DNA of 64,000 bases from contig OX457039.1 of the NCBI GenBank assembly GCA_949752735.1, positions 46,404,099 through 46,468,098 on the forward strand, given 5' to 3'. The DNA comes from Lumbricus terrestris. Lineage: Eukaryota > Annelida > Clitellata > Crassiclitellata > Lumbricidae. Shown here piece by piece: positions 1 to 11,263 of the stretch. Below the pieces are notes generated by a model. It was not told the origin of the DNA and made no database searches. It saw only the letters and a program-made list of their open reading frames with translations. Positions within the stretch are counted from its first letter, which is position 1, and each line of letters begins with the position of its first letter. Made by a program: the position numbers and the translations under genes.

Positions 1-1135
1 TCCTCGCCCTTAACTATGTATCTTTAGACACCAAGATGGCGATTCTAAGTGTACTGGAAGCTGAGAAATTGAAAAATCCGCATTTTTGTCGCCATTTTGA
101 AAATTGGCCGCCATTGAATCCATAGGGAACATTTTGAATGGCCCTGTTGTATTCCTTGCCTCTAACTATGTATTTTTAGACACCAAGAGGACGATTCTAA
201 GTGTACTGGAAGCTGGGAAATTGAAAAATCCGCATTTTTGTCGCCATTTTGGAAATTGGCCGCCATTGAAGCCATGGGGAACATTTTGAATGGCCCTGTT
301 GTATTCCTTGCCTCTAACTATGTATGTTTAGACTCAAAGATGACGATTCTAAGTGTACTGGAAGCTGAGAAATTAAAAAATCCGCATTTTTGTCGCCATT
401 TTGGAAAATGGTCGCGATTGAATCTATGGGGAACATTTTCAATAGTTCTGTTGGAATCCTCGCCCTTAACTATGTATCTTTAGACACCAATATGGCGATT
501 CTAAGTGTACTGGAAGCTGAGAAATTGAAAAATCCGTATTTTCTTCGCCATTTTAGAAAATGGACGCCATTGAAGCCATGGGGAACATTTACAATGGCCC
601 TGTTGTAACACCCGCCCCTAACTATGTATGCTTAGACACCAAGATGACGATTCTAAGTGTACTGGAAGCTGAGAAATTGAAAAATCTGCATATTTGTCGC
701 CATTTTGGAAATTTGCCGCCATTGAAGCCATGCGGAACATTTTGAATGGCCCTGTTGTATTTCTTGCCTCTAACTTTGTATGATTAGACACCAAGATGAC
801 GATTCTAAGTGTACTGGAAGCTGAGAAATTAAAAAATCCGCATTTTTGTGGCCATTTTGGAAATTGGCCGCCATTGAAGCCATGGGGAACATTTTGAATG
901 GCCCTGTTGTATTCCTTGCCTCTAACTATGTATGTTTAGACACCAAGATGACGATTCTGAGTGTACTGGAAGCTGAAAAATTGAAAAATCCATATTTCGG
1001 TCGCCATTTTGGAAAATGGCCGCCATTGAATACATGGGGAACATTTTGAATGGCCCTGTTGTATTCCTTGCCTCTAACTATGTATTTTTAGACACCAAGA
1101 TGAAGATTCTAAGTGTACTGGAAGCTGAGATGATT
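1..1135. repeat. 152-bp satellite array, about 7.5 copies, running off the left edge
   Basis: The anchor GTACTGGAAG and its flanks recur at 51, 203, 355, 507, 659, 811, 963 and 1115, an exact 152-bp spacing every time. Units differ by scattered substitutions but show no net insertion or deletion. Each unit contains two or three copies of 'gccattttggaaa / gccgccattgaa'. Because 152 is not a multiple of three, the similar-looking short open frames in successive units sit in rotating frames, so I regard them as non-coding. The last unit breaks down after 1130, where the sequence continues as unrelated DNA carrying 'gccattttgataaatgg'. The array enters from the left, so its true length is unknown. 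Confidence 0.95.
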
Positions 1136-1994
1136 TAAAATATGTAAACTGGTCGGCCATTTTGATAAATGGCTGCCATTTGGGCCAGGGGTCAAATCTG
1201 CGATGGCGGTATAGCCAAATTTTATTCTTATGACATAGTATGTGCCAAATTTCATGCTTCTATCACAAAGTGAACAATTTTTCACCAGGCCGCTCTACTA
1301 GTTTCTGTGGTCTGATGTTGGCATGTAAGCTACGCTAAAAGGTAAGGTTTTGACAAACGTTTACATGATTGATTCCACAATCATAACACACCTAGACTTA
1401 GACTGGTGTCGCTCTTTGTCCAGTGCCCTTTGTGCGCCGACTGGCCGATTTGACCTCTGCTAGGGTCATAGCCAACCCTTTCTGTAATGACTCATTCATC
1501 TGGCATCATCTATGAAAGCGTAAACAGGATAACTGCACACTTAAGCTCCCACAGGCAAACCCTGCGGGGACAGTGTGTGGCACTTTTTTTCGGCGTAGTT
1601 TTACAAAACCCGTTTGCAGTGAAATGTCAAATTGTACCCACATGGAATTTGTAAGGGTACAATACACTAACAGATAGCCAACTTACAAGGCATTGATGGA
1701 AGGCTACATAATGAATATATTAGTGCATATTTCCCACCAGATGGCCGGATTTCACGAAAATGTTCATCAGGGCAGAGTGTGTGGATTGTGTGTGCACACA
1801 GTTCACCCACTATACACACACCTTATGGGGACATGACCCCAGAAGGAAACCTTAATTGGACACTGGATATGCACAAATCAGAGGATTGCCGATGAATTCC
1901 ATGTGGGGTCTTGAAAAATGTACCCACAAGACATTGCGACCCCGGAAGGTAGGTTTTGAACTCATGAAAGGCAGCGTAAGGTAGTGGATACAAG

Positions 1995-1996
<2 letters not shown>
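1136..1996. other. intergenic, no gene seen
   Basis: This stretch follows the satellite and holds no convincing coding frame. It has short repeated phrases such as 'accccagaagg / accccggaagg' and 'acccacatgg / acccacaag', which suggest decayed repeat DNA, but I could not define an element. Confidence 0.6.

Positions 1997-2073
<77 letters not shown>
1997..2073. repeat. (CA)n microsatellite
   Basis: About 38 uninterrupted CA units. The long Cys-Val open frames on the minus strand across it are artefacts of the dinucleotide. Confidence 0.98.
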
Positions 2074-2075
<2 letters not shown>

Positions 2076-3600
2076 ACGTAGACATGTAGGCTACACACAA
2101 TTATTAATTGCACTTCTGTGCAGATTCGGCTAGGTCTATGCACTTCAAATGAGTTAATAGCTTGTTGAGTGTTCAAATGTCGCATCCTTGTCGATATCGT
2201 CCACCAGAGATCAATGTGGCTAATTTAGGAGGGACACTCAGAGTTAAATAGCCGTACAACATGCAGAATTATCTTCCGACTTCAGGCAACTGATTGCATC
2301 AATGGACTGTGGAAGAATTGTTGTCTAATTATTCAGACATGAAGAGTTCTGGCTTAAGACGAATTAAAGAAGGCCTCTCATTTTGGCAGTCATTCATGCA
2401 ATGTGTGTCTATAACCCACGAGTTGTTATCAGCTCTTAAAATCATTTGCAACTTTTTATACCTTGCCAGAATGGAAATGTAGTATTTTACTGTTGACAGG
2501 ATATATTCTTCGATATGTCGATAGGATAGGCCTATATTTATCGATAGGCTACATTCAGCACAGCGTAAAGGCAATTACATAATGTGACTGAGGATAGAAA
2601 TCTAACCACCTCCAATAGAAGTGGTACCTCTTTACAAACAAAAAAGTATTCCTTATGGCACGTCATATGACACAACATTCTACGAAGTACGCTTAAGACA
2701 CCATAGTGCATAGGCCTTATACTTTCCAGCACCTGCAAGCTATCGCTCGTCTGCACGTAATCAACGAATATAGGCCTATCCTATCAACAGTGAAATAGAC
2801 TATACTACATTCCAGACGCAATGCTCTTGTTTGGGGAGGGGGAGGCAGATGCTGAAAATATAAATTATAATCACAAATTACTCCGGATAAGAATCGTACT
2901 ACAAAAGCAAACCTTGTACCAGAAAACTGCGAAGATTAGATTAGATGGAGAGGCTTGAGGTACAAGACTTGTTCAACGTCTGGCTTCACTTATAGCGACC
3001 AGTGCCGACCATGCCACCGAATAACGGATGTTGGTTCTACTTAATCAGTAACAAGTCTCAGTCGAGGTCATATCAAGAAGTCCGCTGTGTACAATTGATA
3101 TAAAAAGATGCCATGGATATAAAGTAACAAGATAGCGAACACAAGTGGTTAAAGTATAGAATGCTATATATATCAACACTTTAACGACGATATGCAAAAG
3201 AATTAGATTCACTGTCATTTTATTTTTATTGTAGACCTACACACTTTCGTCGTTAAACCAAAACATAGGCTCAGCCTATTTTTAATTTCCAAGAGCCCTA
3301 CAATTACATGAAACGATACAAGCTATCAAGTTATACAGTAGAAACGATATCAATACATCTTTGAAAATAAGCGAACCTTGTCATTTACAGCAATATTGAT
3401 TTAAGGCCTATCATGAAGAATAAACTCAGAATTATAAAATGTTTATACAGCAATAATGAAACAAAAGTTAAAAGACGGCCTATCATAGGCCTACTGTACG
3501 TTATAAATCATACTGAAATCACTGAATCAACATGATAAACTTTAAACCTTAATAGTTAAACTCAAATAGGCTTAACAAACTAAAGAGTATAGTAATTGGG
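2074..3600. other. intergenic, AT-rich, no gene seen
   Basis: Only frames below about 80 codons occur and none shows a recognisable domain. Several ATAGGCCTAT-type palindromes are present, near 2530, 2710, 2775 and 3490. Confidence 0.6.
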
Positions 3601-3618
3601 GGAGGGGGGGGGGGGGGC

Positions 3619-3835
3619 GGTAGCGCAATGGATAACACGCTGGCGTAGAGTGCGAGAGGTAGTGAGTTCGAGCCCCCGTTGGGCGGACATGCTTTGTAGG
3701 CTGCTATTAGCGCCGTGTAATTACAAAGCTGTCTGTTCAGTTAGTTGTTAAGTTTAATTAAAATTACTGCATAACTTGTAAATGTAAAGCGCAGTGCGTC
3801 TTGCAGGCGTTTAATTAATTAAAATATATTATTAT
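3619..3835 (+). repeat. tRNA-derived SINE
   Basis: The head 'ggtagcgcaatggataacac' resembles a pol III A box, and about 45 bp later 'gagttcgagcccc' resembles a B box, as in tRNA-Arg-like heads. The arms do not pair into a complete cloverleaf and no anticodon arm is convincing, so this is a SINE head and not a tRNA gene. The body carries 'tgtaaagcgcagtgcgtctt', similar to many SINE tails, and ends in an AT-rich (TTAATTAA) tract. A G-run lies immediately upstream. Confidence 0.65.
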
Positions 3836-4902
3836 TAATTAAAAGAACACGATGAATTACATTGCTATAATTACGCGGAATAATTGAAAACAATTTAAAG
3901 AGCGAAAACACATTGAAATGAAATTTGGCCAAAATAACGTCATATGATTAATAGTAAAAGAAACAACATTCCTGTGCAAGTGTGGAAACATGCAAAAGTA
4001 TAAACGTAGAAGAATAGGACACTGAACGACTTGACCGAATCAATCGAAGATCATCGACTAAATTTTTATTAATTATAACAGCTATCGTACAAAACGAGAG
4101 TCAATGTGCAGGTCGTTCGCCTCTTCAAAACTTCAAAAGTCATAGCAGATATATCTCTGATAATTAAAGTTAACAAAAGCCATCCAGGAACAAAGACGCC
4201 AATGAGAATCCCAATAAGCGACAGATGGATGGAAGCCATTAATCTCGTCCCAAATGTGCCACCGTAACTTTATAACGAGACCATTTTCGTATAGCGCGGT
4301 GTGGTATAATATCTAAGTGGTATATAGACGGTCTTTATAATTCGCAGACACCCTCCCCCCGGGGGTGTCATTGTCTGCAGCGTGGGAGGATGAGAACAGG
4401 TGTCTCCCGACTGGACGGCGCTGTCAAAGGCGACGATGTCCACTCTCTGGTATGCATGTATTGTATGTACATGTATATACAGCAATTGACCAACGACGAG
4501 CAATCCAGACATAAGCTGTCAAACAGAATGCAACTAATACGTATATTAAATATATATAATTATTTAATATATACATATATATATATAGGCTATATATAGG
4601 TGTGTATTAATTGGACCGAGTGAATTGTTGGGCAGCAAAGCGAGAGTATAAGCCGTCATGCAGCGTATGCTGTCTCCTCGTCTCTATTTGTCTGCAACTT
4701 TCTATGCAGCACATATTATAGTCTACTCAAATCGTCATCCATGGCATATATCTATGCGTTTAAGTTCACTTGTGTTACTTAGGCCTATATTATAATAATG
4801 CTCATTTCATTTTCTTTCCATTTCTCCAACTTATTCTACTCCCCTCCTCTCTACCATCTCCTTCACTCTCTCACCCATTTCCCTCTTTCGTGCATCTGTC
4901 TC
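3836..4902. other. intergenic, no gene seen
   Basis: AT-rich DNA with a GC-rich imperfect hairpin at 4344-4379, where GCAGACACCC is followed by GGGTGTC and then TCTGC. I see no coding signal. Confidence 0.55.
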
Positions 4903-5165
4903 TGTCTTGTCTTCTGTCTGCGTGTCTTCTGTCTTCTGTCTGCGTGTCTTCTGTCTGTGTGTCTTCTGTCTTCTGTCTGCGTGTCTTCTGTTTGTGTGTC
5001 TTTGTCTGTGTGTCTTTGTCTGTACGTGTCTTTGTCTGTGTGTCTTTGTCTGTGCGTCTTTGTCTGTGTGTCTTTGTCTTTGTCTGTGTGTCTTCTGTCT
5101 GTGTGTCTTTGTCTGTGCGTCATTGTCTGTCTGTCGCGCTGTCTTTCTTTCGCTGTCTTTCTTTC
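4903..5165. repeat. pyrimidine-rich imperfect microsatellite (TCTGTGTGTCTT-type)
   Basis: Interleaved 'tctgtctgcgtgtcttctg' and 'tgtctttgtctgtg' units run for about 260 bp and keep several frames open on both strands. These frames are low-complexity artefacts. Confidence 0.9.
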
Positions 5166-7471
5166 GCATGCAAGTGCACGGCATGACTGCTTAGATATCT
5201 CTCCTCGTGACCGTACTGTGACTGAAGGGCTTGTAGTCGGCGCCATTCAGGACTTGACTGAGACTTGAACAAGCGTCATCGAAACATCTTGCGGTCGATA
5301 GAAAGCAGTCCGACGACGTCAGGACGAGAGACGAACGTCACTTACACTGTAGATCTACGCTTGTAATAATTCTAAACACTAGACGTAGTTGAAAGCAGTT
5401 GAATTGTATGTCTTGACATCAAGAGAGTATACTTGCCAAATAATAATAATATTAAGGGCAGGTCATGAGGTCAAGCCGCTGCGGATCGGCTATATCAAGT
5501 ATCAAGCCGTACGTACGTGTTTAGGGTTTAATGCAAATCTGAAGAGAACGCCAGATTTGCTCGTGAAATACAACAATATAACTGTCTCGAAATTTGATAA
5601 GATTTGCTGCTAAAATTCATCAACGGTTTTTGTCCTATAGGCCTAGGCCCTATAGGCTTACCGATCGTATCCCTAAGCTTTTGAAATATTGTTAAACCTC
5701 TTGTGTGAGACATTTAATTTAGTTTTAGATTGTTTTGCTCTAAAACCATTACCCAACATATCCAAGATTCAATGACGAAATTAGTGAACAAACCTTATAG
5801 ACAATATTGCACTAAATTGTCTTTGAATTCAGATATAGACTCAGTTGCTGCGAATAGTTTGAATGCACGAAATGTCGCTCAACTTAGTCATTTATTCAAC
5901 CCATGGGATTTGTGCTCACAAGTTCATGCACAACTGACCACATGAAACACCTTCTATAGATAATTATAACCCCCGCTACGTAGACAGGCTTTAATTACCA
6001 CAATTACAATACTTTGCGATTAGTAATGAAGTCATTAGCTGAAACCGTGAAGCTGTTGATCTACATATCAATAAAGAGTTGGTGAAAATATGGCCGGTTT
6101 AGCGCCTGCAGTCAGGCAATTAACCTATAGGCTAACGCGAAACAAATGCCTTAGGGGTCGAATCGCAATGGCATGGGCAACAACAACAACACCGTCATTA
6201 AAAGAAGCGTTCAGATAATTCGTCATGAACAGAAATGCTGGTCATTTCTGTCACGTGAGATTGAAGGGTATGCATACAGAAAGAAGACAGCAACAAGTGG
6301 CCAATCGAAAGCCTTTGTAGTTTTAGAATATAAATTAAGGAAAGTGTATACATGTCCCTCAACACAGTCACGTGACTTGCATCTCATCCGGGTGTCAAGG
6401 ACGCATCTGCTCGCAATTTATAAGTTCTTGCTGTGATTTTTATTTGCAACATAATAGACCTATAGGCCTATATAGTCTAGTAGGCCTTTTGGTCTGCGTC
6501 CTTTACAAATATTATGATAGGCATATGCTCAGAGCCCTGCTTTTTCTACTGTAGAAACCCTGCTATCTTTCTATAGACACTGCACTTCAATTTCCACAAT
6601 GTGCATCCCTCTAACGGTCTAACTCTAACCTATCTAGACCCGACTTCTTCCAAACAGAATGTTTCAAATCCACTTCAAACGGATGGATCCATTTCGTTCG
6701 AAATACCTGGTCACTGTTGCGAGCTTTCATAAACATGATCTCCACCTTGGAAAGAATTCAAGATGCTCTGCATTCACATTTTGTCGCCAATACAGTGTTC
6801 CTTGGCGTATACTGTAGCCTACACTGTACAGTGCAGGCCTACACAGGCGCACCGTACAGTGCACTCGACTTAAGGAAGACCATTTATTAGTACAAACTAC
6901 ATGTATGTAACTCAGCCACTGGTTGCACTCTGCATGTGCCAGTCCCAACTCCCAAGCTGGGATAAAGGAGGAGGGCGTCGCTAATGGTCTTTGTTGAACA
7001 CACACACAAACTATGAACATGAAACTGTGGGTTGCGCCACAGTCGACCGTACAAAGTGAAGGAGGCACAGCTATGATATCATAGGCCTATATAGGCCTAC
7101 TATTCGTCGATATATTGTAATTTATTATATTCCGTATGTTGTCTATCGATCGATAGTTATCATTGCTCAGTAATTTATAACAACGTTGGACTTTACTGTT
7201 GCTAAGTTTTCCATCGGGAATATTATTCTTATGCTTTTTTTCTGTTGCTGACATAGGCTAATTATGAATTACGTACGTTCCGACTGCATTGTTTCTCCGC
7301 TTATCATCTTATCCTGCATCCTAGGCCTATACGTCACGGGCTTTCTGATAATAACTATAGGCCTATCCACAATTTGGCACAATAGTGTAACCGCGCTCAT
7401 CGTTGGTTGGGCTGTTTGTGTGTGCGTGGGTTCGCAACCGCTGTATTACTGTACCGTACGTGGTATTATGG
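5166..7471. other. intergenic, no gene seen
   Basis: Short frames only (113 codons or fewer), none with recognisable domains or adjoining splice patterns that I could defend. TAGGCCTA-type palindromes are frequent here, for example near 5640, 6465, 7085, 7322 and 7360. Confidence 0.55.
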
Positions 7472-8044
7472 CAGGGGTGTCAAACCTTTTTTAGTGGCGG
7501 GCCAATGTGAACATTTTCCAACATGTGGCGGGCCAGGGTGTCGAAGCTCCTGAGCAAAATTGAGCAGTGATCTGAGAGAGCACTGGGCTTGGTCAGTCAG
7601 TTCTCAGAAAAGTTTTGTATAAGTAAATCTCAAATGGTGCATTTTTAGCATACAGTCAAATATGTGATAAACTTATTATTAGCAAAACAGTGCTTTTTAT
7701 CCGGGCACACAATTTCCGAGGCCTTCAACAAGCAATCTTTTACAAAATCTCCCTCGGCAAAAGGCTTCATAGCTGTGGCAACCATGCATGTGAGAAACTG
7801 CATAGCTTGCTACTACAGCATACACTGATTGGTGAATGATTGTCTTGAAAACATTGAATTCCTTCACAACGTTAGCCTTTGCCTGACAAATTAAACATAC
7901 TGGATAACTGCTGTATTCAACAAAGAGATACATATCCGTCCAAATATCGCGAAAAGATCTTGATACAATGTCCAATTTTCGCTTCTTATTAAATGTTGAC
8001 AATATTTTTAAATATTATAAGTGTTCCTTAACTTTCAAAATTTT

Positions 8045-8698
8045 ATTAACGGTCCCACAACAATAATTGGTCTACAGACAACTCGTCTAACGATAAGTGG
8101 TCCCAAGACAATTCATCTAATGACAACTGGTCTACAGACGAATAGTATTGGTGAAATAGAGGCTGGATTTATGAAAAAAACGTTAAATGGTTTTCTAGCT
8201 TAAATGGAAGCTGGATTGATGATTTTCATTCATGTATTTCAGCATGCATCCAGCGTCTACTTCAGATTAAAAAATACCTTCTATTTCTCTGCTCGTTATT
8301 TTCGTCAATAAAGCTTCTATTTCAGATGTAAAGATACCCTCACCCAGCTTCCATTACGCGTTTTTCATCAATCCAGCTTCCATTTCAGATATAGAAATAC
8401 CTTCATCCAGCTTTTATTTCTCATGCGTTATTTTCGTCAATCCAGCTTCTATTTCACTTGTAAATGAACCTTCATCCAGATTTAATTTCTCTTGCGTTTT
8501 TTCATAAATCCAAACTCCATTTCACCTGTAAAAACTCTCATCCAGCCTGTATCAGCTTCCATTTCTCAAGCGCTGGCCCAGTTGTCTGTTATAGTAGACC
8601 AGTTGTCGTTAGACGAATTGTCTGCCATGGGGGCCAGCTGTCGTTAAGACGAGTTGTCTGTAGACCAGTTGTCGTGATACCTTTGTTAACAGACAACC
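8045..8698. repeat. internal inverted-repeat (fold-back) structure inside the hAT element
   Basis: The left arm (8045-8150) and right arm (8578-8698) are reverse complements at roughly 80 percent by eye, including a perfect 20-bp match, GGTCTACAGACAACTCGTCT at 8069-8088 against 8647-8666. Each arm is itself built of repeated 'gacaactggtctacagaca' phrases. It may be a separate fold-back element nested in the hAT, or amplified hAT sequence. I see no clear target duplication. Confidence 0.75.
8260..8570. repeat. ~68-bp minisatellite, about 4.5 copies
   Basis: The phrase 'ttcgtcaatccagcttccat' or a close variant recurs at about 8301, 8364, 8433 and 8501. Each copy is followed by 'ttcag/ttcacttgtaaa' and 'accttcatccag'. 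It forms the loop between the two inverted arms. Confidence 0.8.
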
Positions 8699-8941
8699 TT
8701 GAACCAATTGGAAACCATGGATACACAGTCTACACAGAGCTGTGCGTCTGAGCAAAAGTGACGCCAGTAAGAAAAAACCTTCATGTATTTGGCGCTGACT
8801 GTAAATTTAGTGTAAAATTTAAAAATGAACTTTTATCCTCTAATTTTGTAATATTTAGGGAAGGCTGCGCGGGCCAGAAAAAAATCGTCGGCGGGCCAGA
8901 AATGGCCCGCGGGCCAGCTCTTTGACACCCCTGTATTATGG

Positions 8942-9184
8942 TATATATGCCTACATTGTTTGTATACCCTCGTGTCGTACAACAATCTATAGCGAAGAAT
9001 ACGCCTCTGAGCTGTGAGCATTGACTATAACGATACACAATGTTTAATTACTACAACAAATACAAATCGATATATCGATCGTTGTCCGTCTCAGGTCGTT
9101 CAATTGATGGCGATTGCATGTTCGACCGAACCTTGGTCTGATAATGATTTTCATTCAACTTCAGTGCACGCTACTATAGCGACC

Positions 9185-9236
<52 letters not shown>

Positions 9237-9784
9237 TCGCTATAGTAGCATATATATATATGCAATTATGCATGTATTATATATATGTATATATGCCTAC
9301 CGGTATATTATATCCATCAAGAAATCGAAGTCTGATTTTTTGCGATCGCTTAAGATTCGCCCGAATCGATAGAGAGAAGATGAATTGAAGGGCATCATGT
9401 CTTTAAGACTCGAACGATCATTTCCGTCTCTCGATGAAATCGTGTTTCTGTCTCGACTCTCGACCACTCGTTCTATTCGCCCCTCTGTCAGTCCAGATGG
9501 ATTTTTTGTTACTCTTACCTTCATGGCCTGTAACTTTCACGTTCTTTCTGTGGAAATGCTCTGCAGGCTTATTTTAGGCCTACTTATTTATCGAGAGTCT
9601 ATAGGTCTATGCCCTATATGAAATTCCTGCCTCCTGAGACTCAGTCAAATCCCACAGCGCAGACATCATTGCTGTATACGCCAGTTTGCCCATAAAAACC
9701 CATGTAGGATCCATTACTCTCATAGGAGAATAATTTAGCGCCTACTATAGGATAGGCCCACTATTCAACGCCCATGCAAATTCA
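8942..9784. other. intergenic, no gene seen apart from an (AT)n hairpin
   Basis: Contains the palindrome listed separately at 9170-9249. The two overlapping 75-125-codon frames at 9014-9524 cross it and show no recognisable domain. Confidence 0.55.
9170..9249. repeat. long palindrome: 15-bp arms around (AT)n
   Basis: GCTACTATAGCGACC at 9170-9184 is followed by about 50 bp of alternating TA and then the exact reverse complement at 9235-9249. The (AT)n core is self-complementary, so the whole 80 bp can form one hairpin or cruciform. Confidence 0.95.
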
Positions 9785-9789
9785 GTCAT

Positions 9790-9945
9790 ACACAGTCTGA
9801 GAATTGTGAAAAAATAACTGAAAGTTGGACTAAGATCCACTTGGAATTGGGGTGTGAAAACAGATTTTACTATTGGCTCTTCGAAAGACTGGGGTGGGTT
9901 AAAACTCCCCAATCTCCGGCAATTCTCGCCCTGGTCATACAGTAG
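9790..9945. repeat. dispersed repeat, copy 1 (second copy inverted at 33571-33722)
   Basis: It shares an ordered series of phrases with the reverse complement of 33571-33722: 'agaattgtgaaaaataactg', 'atccacttggaattggggt', 'gaaaacagatt', 'gaaagactgggt', 'ccggcaattc'. No coding capacity or clear termini were seen. It is an unclassified interspersed repeat. Confidence 0.75.
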
Positions 9946-10240
9946 TTTATTGCATAGCCTATTGCTATGCGAAGACTGCAGTATAGGTCTACGACTGTCT
10001 ATAGTGTATAGCTACTCTTCGATTCCCGCATCGTCTTGCGATTGATTTGATCATCCTTTGAGCTCTCATCTAATCAACAGAGGTCATCGAATTGTGGCGA
10101 AATTCGCCTGAGCCGCCTCCGCGGTCTTGTTTACGCCGTCGATTGGCTTCGTGGGCGGTCGATTCGCGTCGTCGTTCGCTCGTGCCTTGAGGTCCCCTCT
10201 CCTCCTCCTTCGCCCCTCGCACCTGTCCGGACCTCTGACG

Positions 10241-10575
10241 GCGGATCTTTTGGCGCGAAGTCCCCTCTGTAGTGCGCATGCGCGGATCTTTTGGCACGAA
10301 GTCCCCTCTGTGGTGCGCATGCGCGGATCTTTTGGCGCGAAGTCCCCTCTGTAGTGCGCATGCGCGGATCTTTTGGCGCGAAGTCCCCTCTGTAGTGCGC
10401 ATGCGCGGATCTTTTGGCGCGAAGTCCCCTCTGTAGTGCGCATGCGCGGATCTTTTGGCGCGAAGTCCCCTCTGTGGTGCGCATGCGCGGATCTTTGCCC
10501 GCCAGGTCCCCTCGCACCTGTCCGGACCTCTGACGTCGGACCCCTTCTGGTGCGCATGCGCGGATCTTTTGGCGC
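10241..10575 (+). promoter_or_regulatory. LTR enhancer-like array of 41-bp units with NRF1-like and E2F-like sites
   Basis: The palindrome GCGCATGCGC occurs seven times (near 10274, 10315, 10356, 10397, 10438, 10479 and 10551), mostly at 41-bp spacing. In context it reads TGCGCATGCGCG, matching the vertebrate and sea urchin NRF1-type consensus YGCGCAYGCGCR. Between copies lies TTTTGGCGCGAA, matching the E2F consensus TTTSSCGC. One unit has a changed site (ggcacg). The array is bracketed by two copies of 'cctcgcacctgtccggacct' near 10215 and 10511. That it works as a promoter or enhancer is inferred from its position just upstream of the TATA box. Confidence 0.75.
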
Positions 10576-10600
10576 CAAGTCCCCTGTCCCCTTGGACCTG

Positions 10601-10608
10601 TATAAATA
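10601..10608 (+). promoter_or_regulatory. TATA box of the 5' LTR
   Basis: TATAAATA sits just downstream of the repeat array. Initiator-like CA dinucleotides occur 29 bp (10630) and 34 bp (10635, in TCAGTC) downstream, which fits a pol II start within the LTR. Confidence 0.75.
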
Positions 10609-11204
10609 GGACCGCTGCCTGCGTGCATCAGCTCAGTCAGAAGTCAGTCGTCAGCGGGAGCTCCGTCCGTTCGTGAAGTGCAGGTGCAGTCGTCGTCGTG
10701 TGCAGCAGTCGTTGCAGCAGTCGGTCGTCGTCGTCGCGGTTGAGAAGGAGCGGTAGTCGTTGCAGCCGTCAGTCGCCCGAGGGAGCTGCCGTCGCCGTCG
10801 CCGTGCATCGGTCGTCAGAGCTCGCCGTTGCCGCCGCTGCAGTACGCCACTGCCGCTGCCGCTGGTTCCTGCGTTTGTCGCAGTGGGGCGCTCTCGAAGT
10901 CCGCCATTGCGTGGGAGCCGCCATTTTGGGAAACGACCGTCCGCTACCAGGGTACGACTGTTGCGGGTATCACGTGGTTGCCTGTGGTGACGTGTGGAGT
11001 TGTGATCGACAATATATCGTCTGAAAACGTTTGTTGTCTTCGTGTCTTCGTGCGGTGGGGAGAACACTGTTAAGCCCTTCGAAAGACGACGGAGGCCGGA
11101 CTTGCGCCCATCTGGAGCGACACGCAAGCCTTACCACCTGGTGGGAGAGATCGTCATCCACTCTCCCGTCAGCCGCTAGAGGGCGCGGGCGGTTTCCGTT
11201 ACAC

Positions 11205-11221
11205 TGGTACCAGAAGTGGGG
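11205..11221 (+). other. primer-binding site, tRNA-Leu type
   Basis: One base after the 5' LTR, TGGTACCAGAAGTGGGG is complementary to a tRNA 3' end reading CCCCACTTCTGGTACCA. From memory, tRNA-Leu(UAA) ends in CCCCACTCCTGGTACCA, so this would match at 16 of 17 positions. The local tRNA may match fully. Confidence 0.75.
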
Positions 11222-11263
11222 TACGCAGTTGTTCCAGCCGACGAATAGACGAGTCTACCGAAG

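Larger units (their letters stand above)
7472..8933. mobile_element. non-autonomous hAT transposon, 1462 bp, perfect 8-bp TSD
   Basis: The left end begins CAGGGGTGTCAAACC and the right end, reverse-complemented, begins CAGGGGTGTCAAAG, giving a 13-bp perfect terminal inverted repeat. It is flanked by the 8-bp direct repeat TATTATGG at 7464-7471 and 8934-8941. The CAGGGGTGTCAAA terminus and the 8-bp duplication are typical of the hAT superfamily. No transposase frame is present. The interior holds a second inverted-repeat structure (8045-8698) and a ~68-bp minisatellite (8260-8570). Subterminal GGCGGGCC / GGCCCGC motifs near both ends could be transposase-binding repeats, which is an inference. 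Confidence 0.93.
10093..11203 (+). repeat. 5' LTR
   Basis: Begins TGTGGCGAAATTCGCC and ends GTTTCCGTTACA, keeping the canonical TG...CA termini. The U3 part holds a 41-bp repeat array, then TATAAATA at 10601 and candidate initiators at 10628-10638. The GC-rich remainder would be R and U5. I did not find a convincing AATAAA inside it. The long minus-strand frames across the LTR (up to 165 codons) occur identically in both LTRs and come from the 41-bp repeat. Confidence 0.95.

Noticed and set aside
104..1049. Series of similar 60-80-codon frames (AAIEAMGNILNGP type)
   Set aside because: They are the 152-bp satellite read in rotating frames. The period is not divisible by three, so no continuous protein exists.
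3619..3690. Possible true tRNA gene
   Set aside because: A and B boxes are present but acceptor, D and T arms do not pair well and a SINE body follows, so it is a tRNA-derived SINE.
10084..10628. Minus-strand frames of 110-165 codons rich in Arg/Ala/His
   Set aside because: They arise from the 41-bp LTR promoter repeat and occur identically in the other LTR at +4264.
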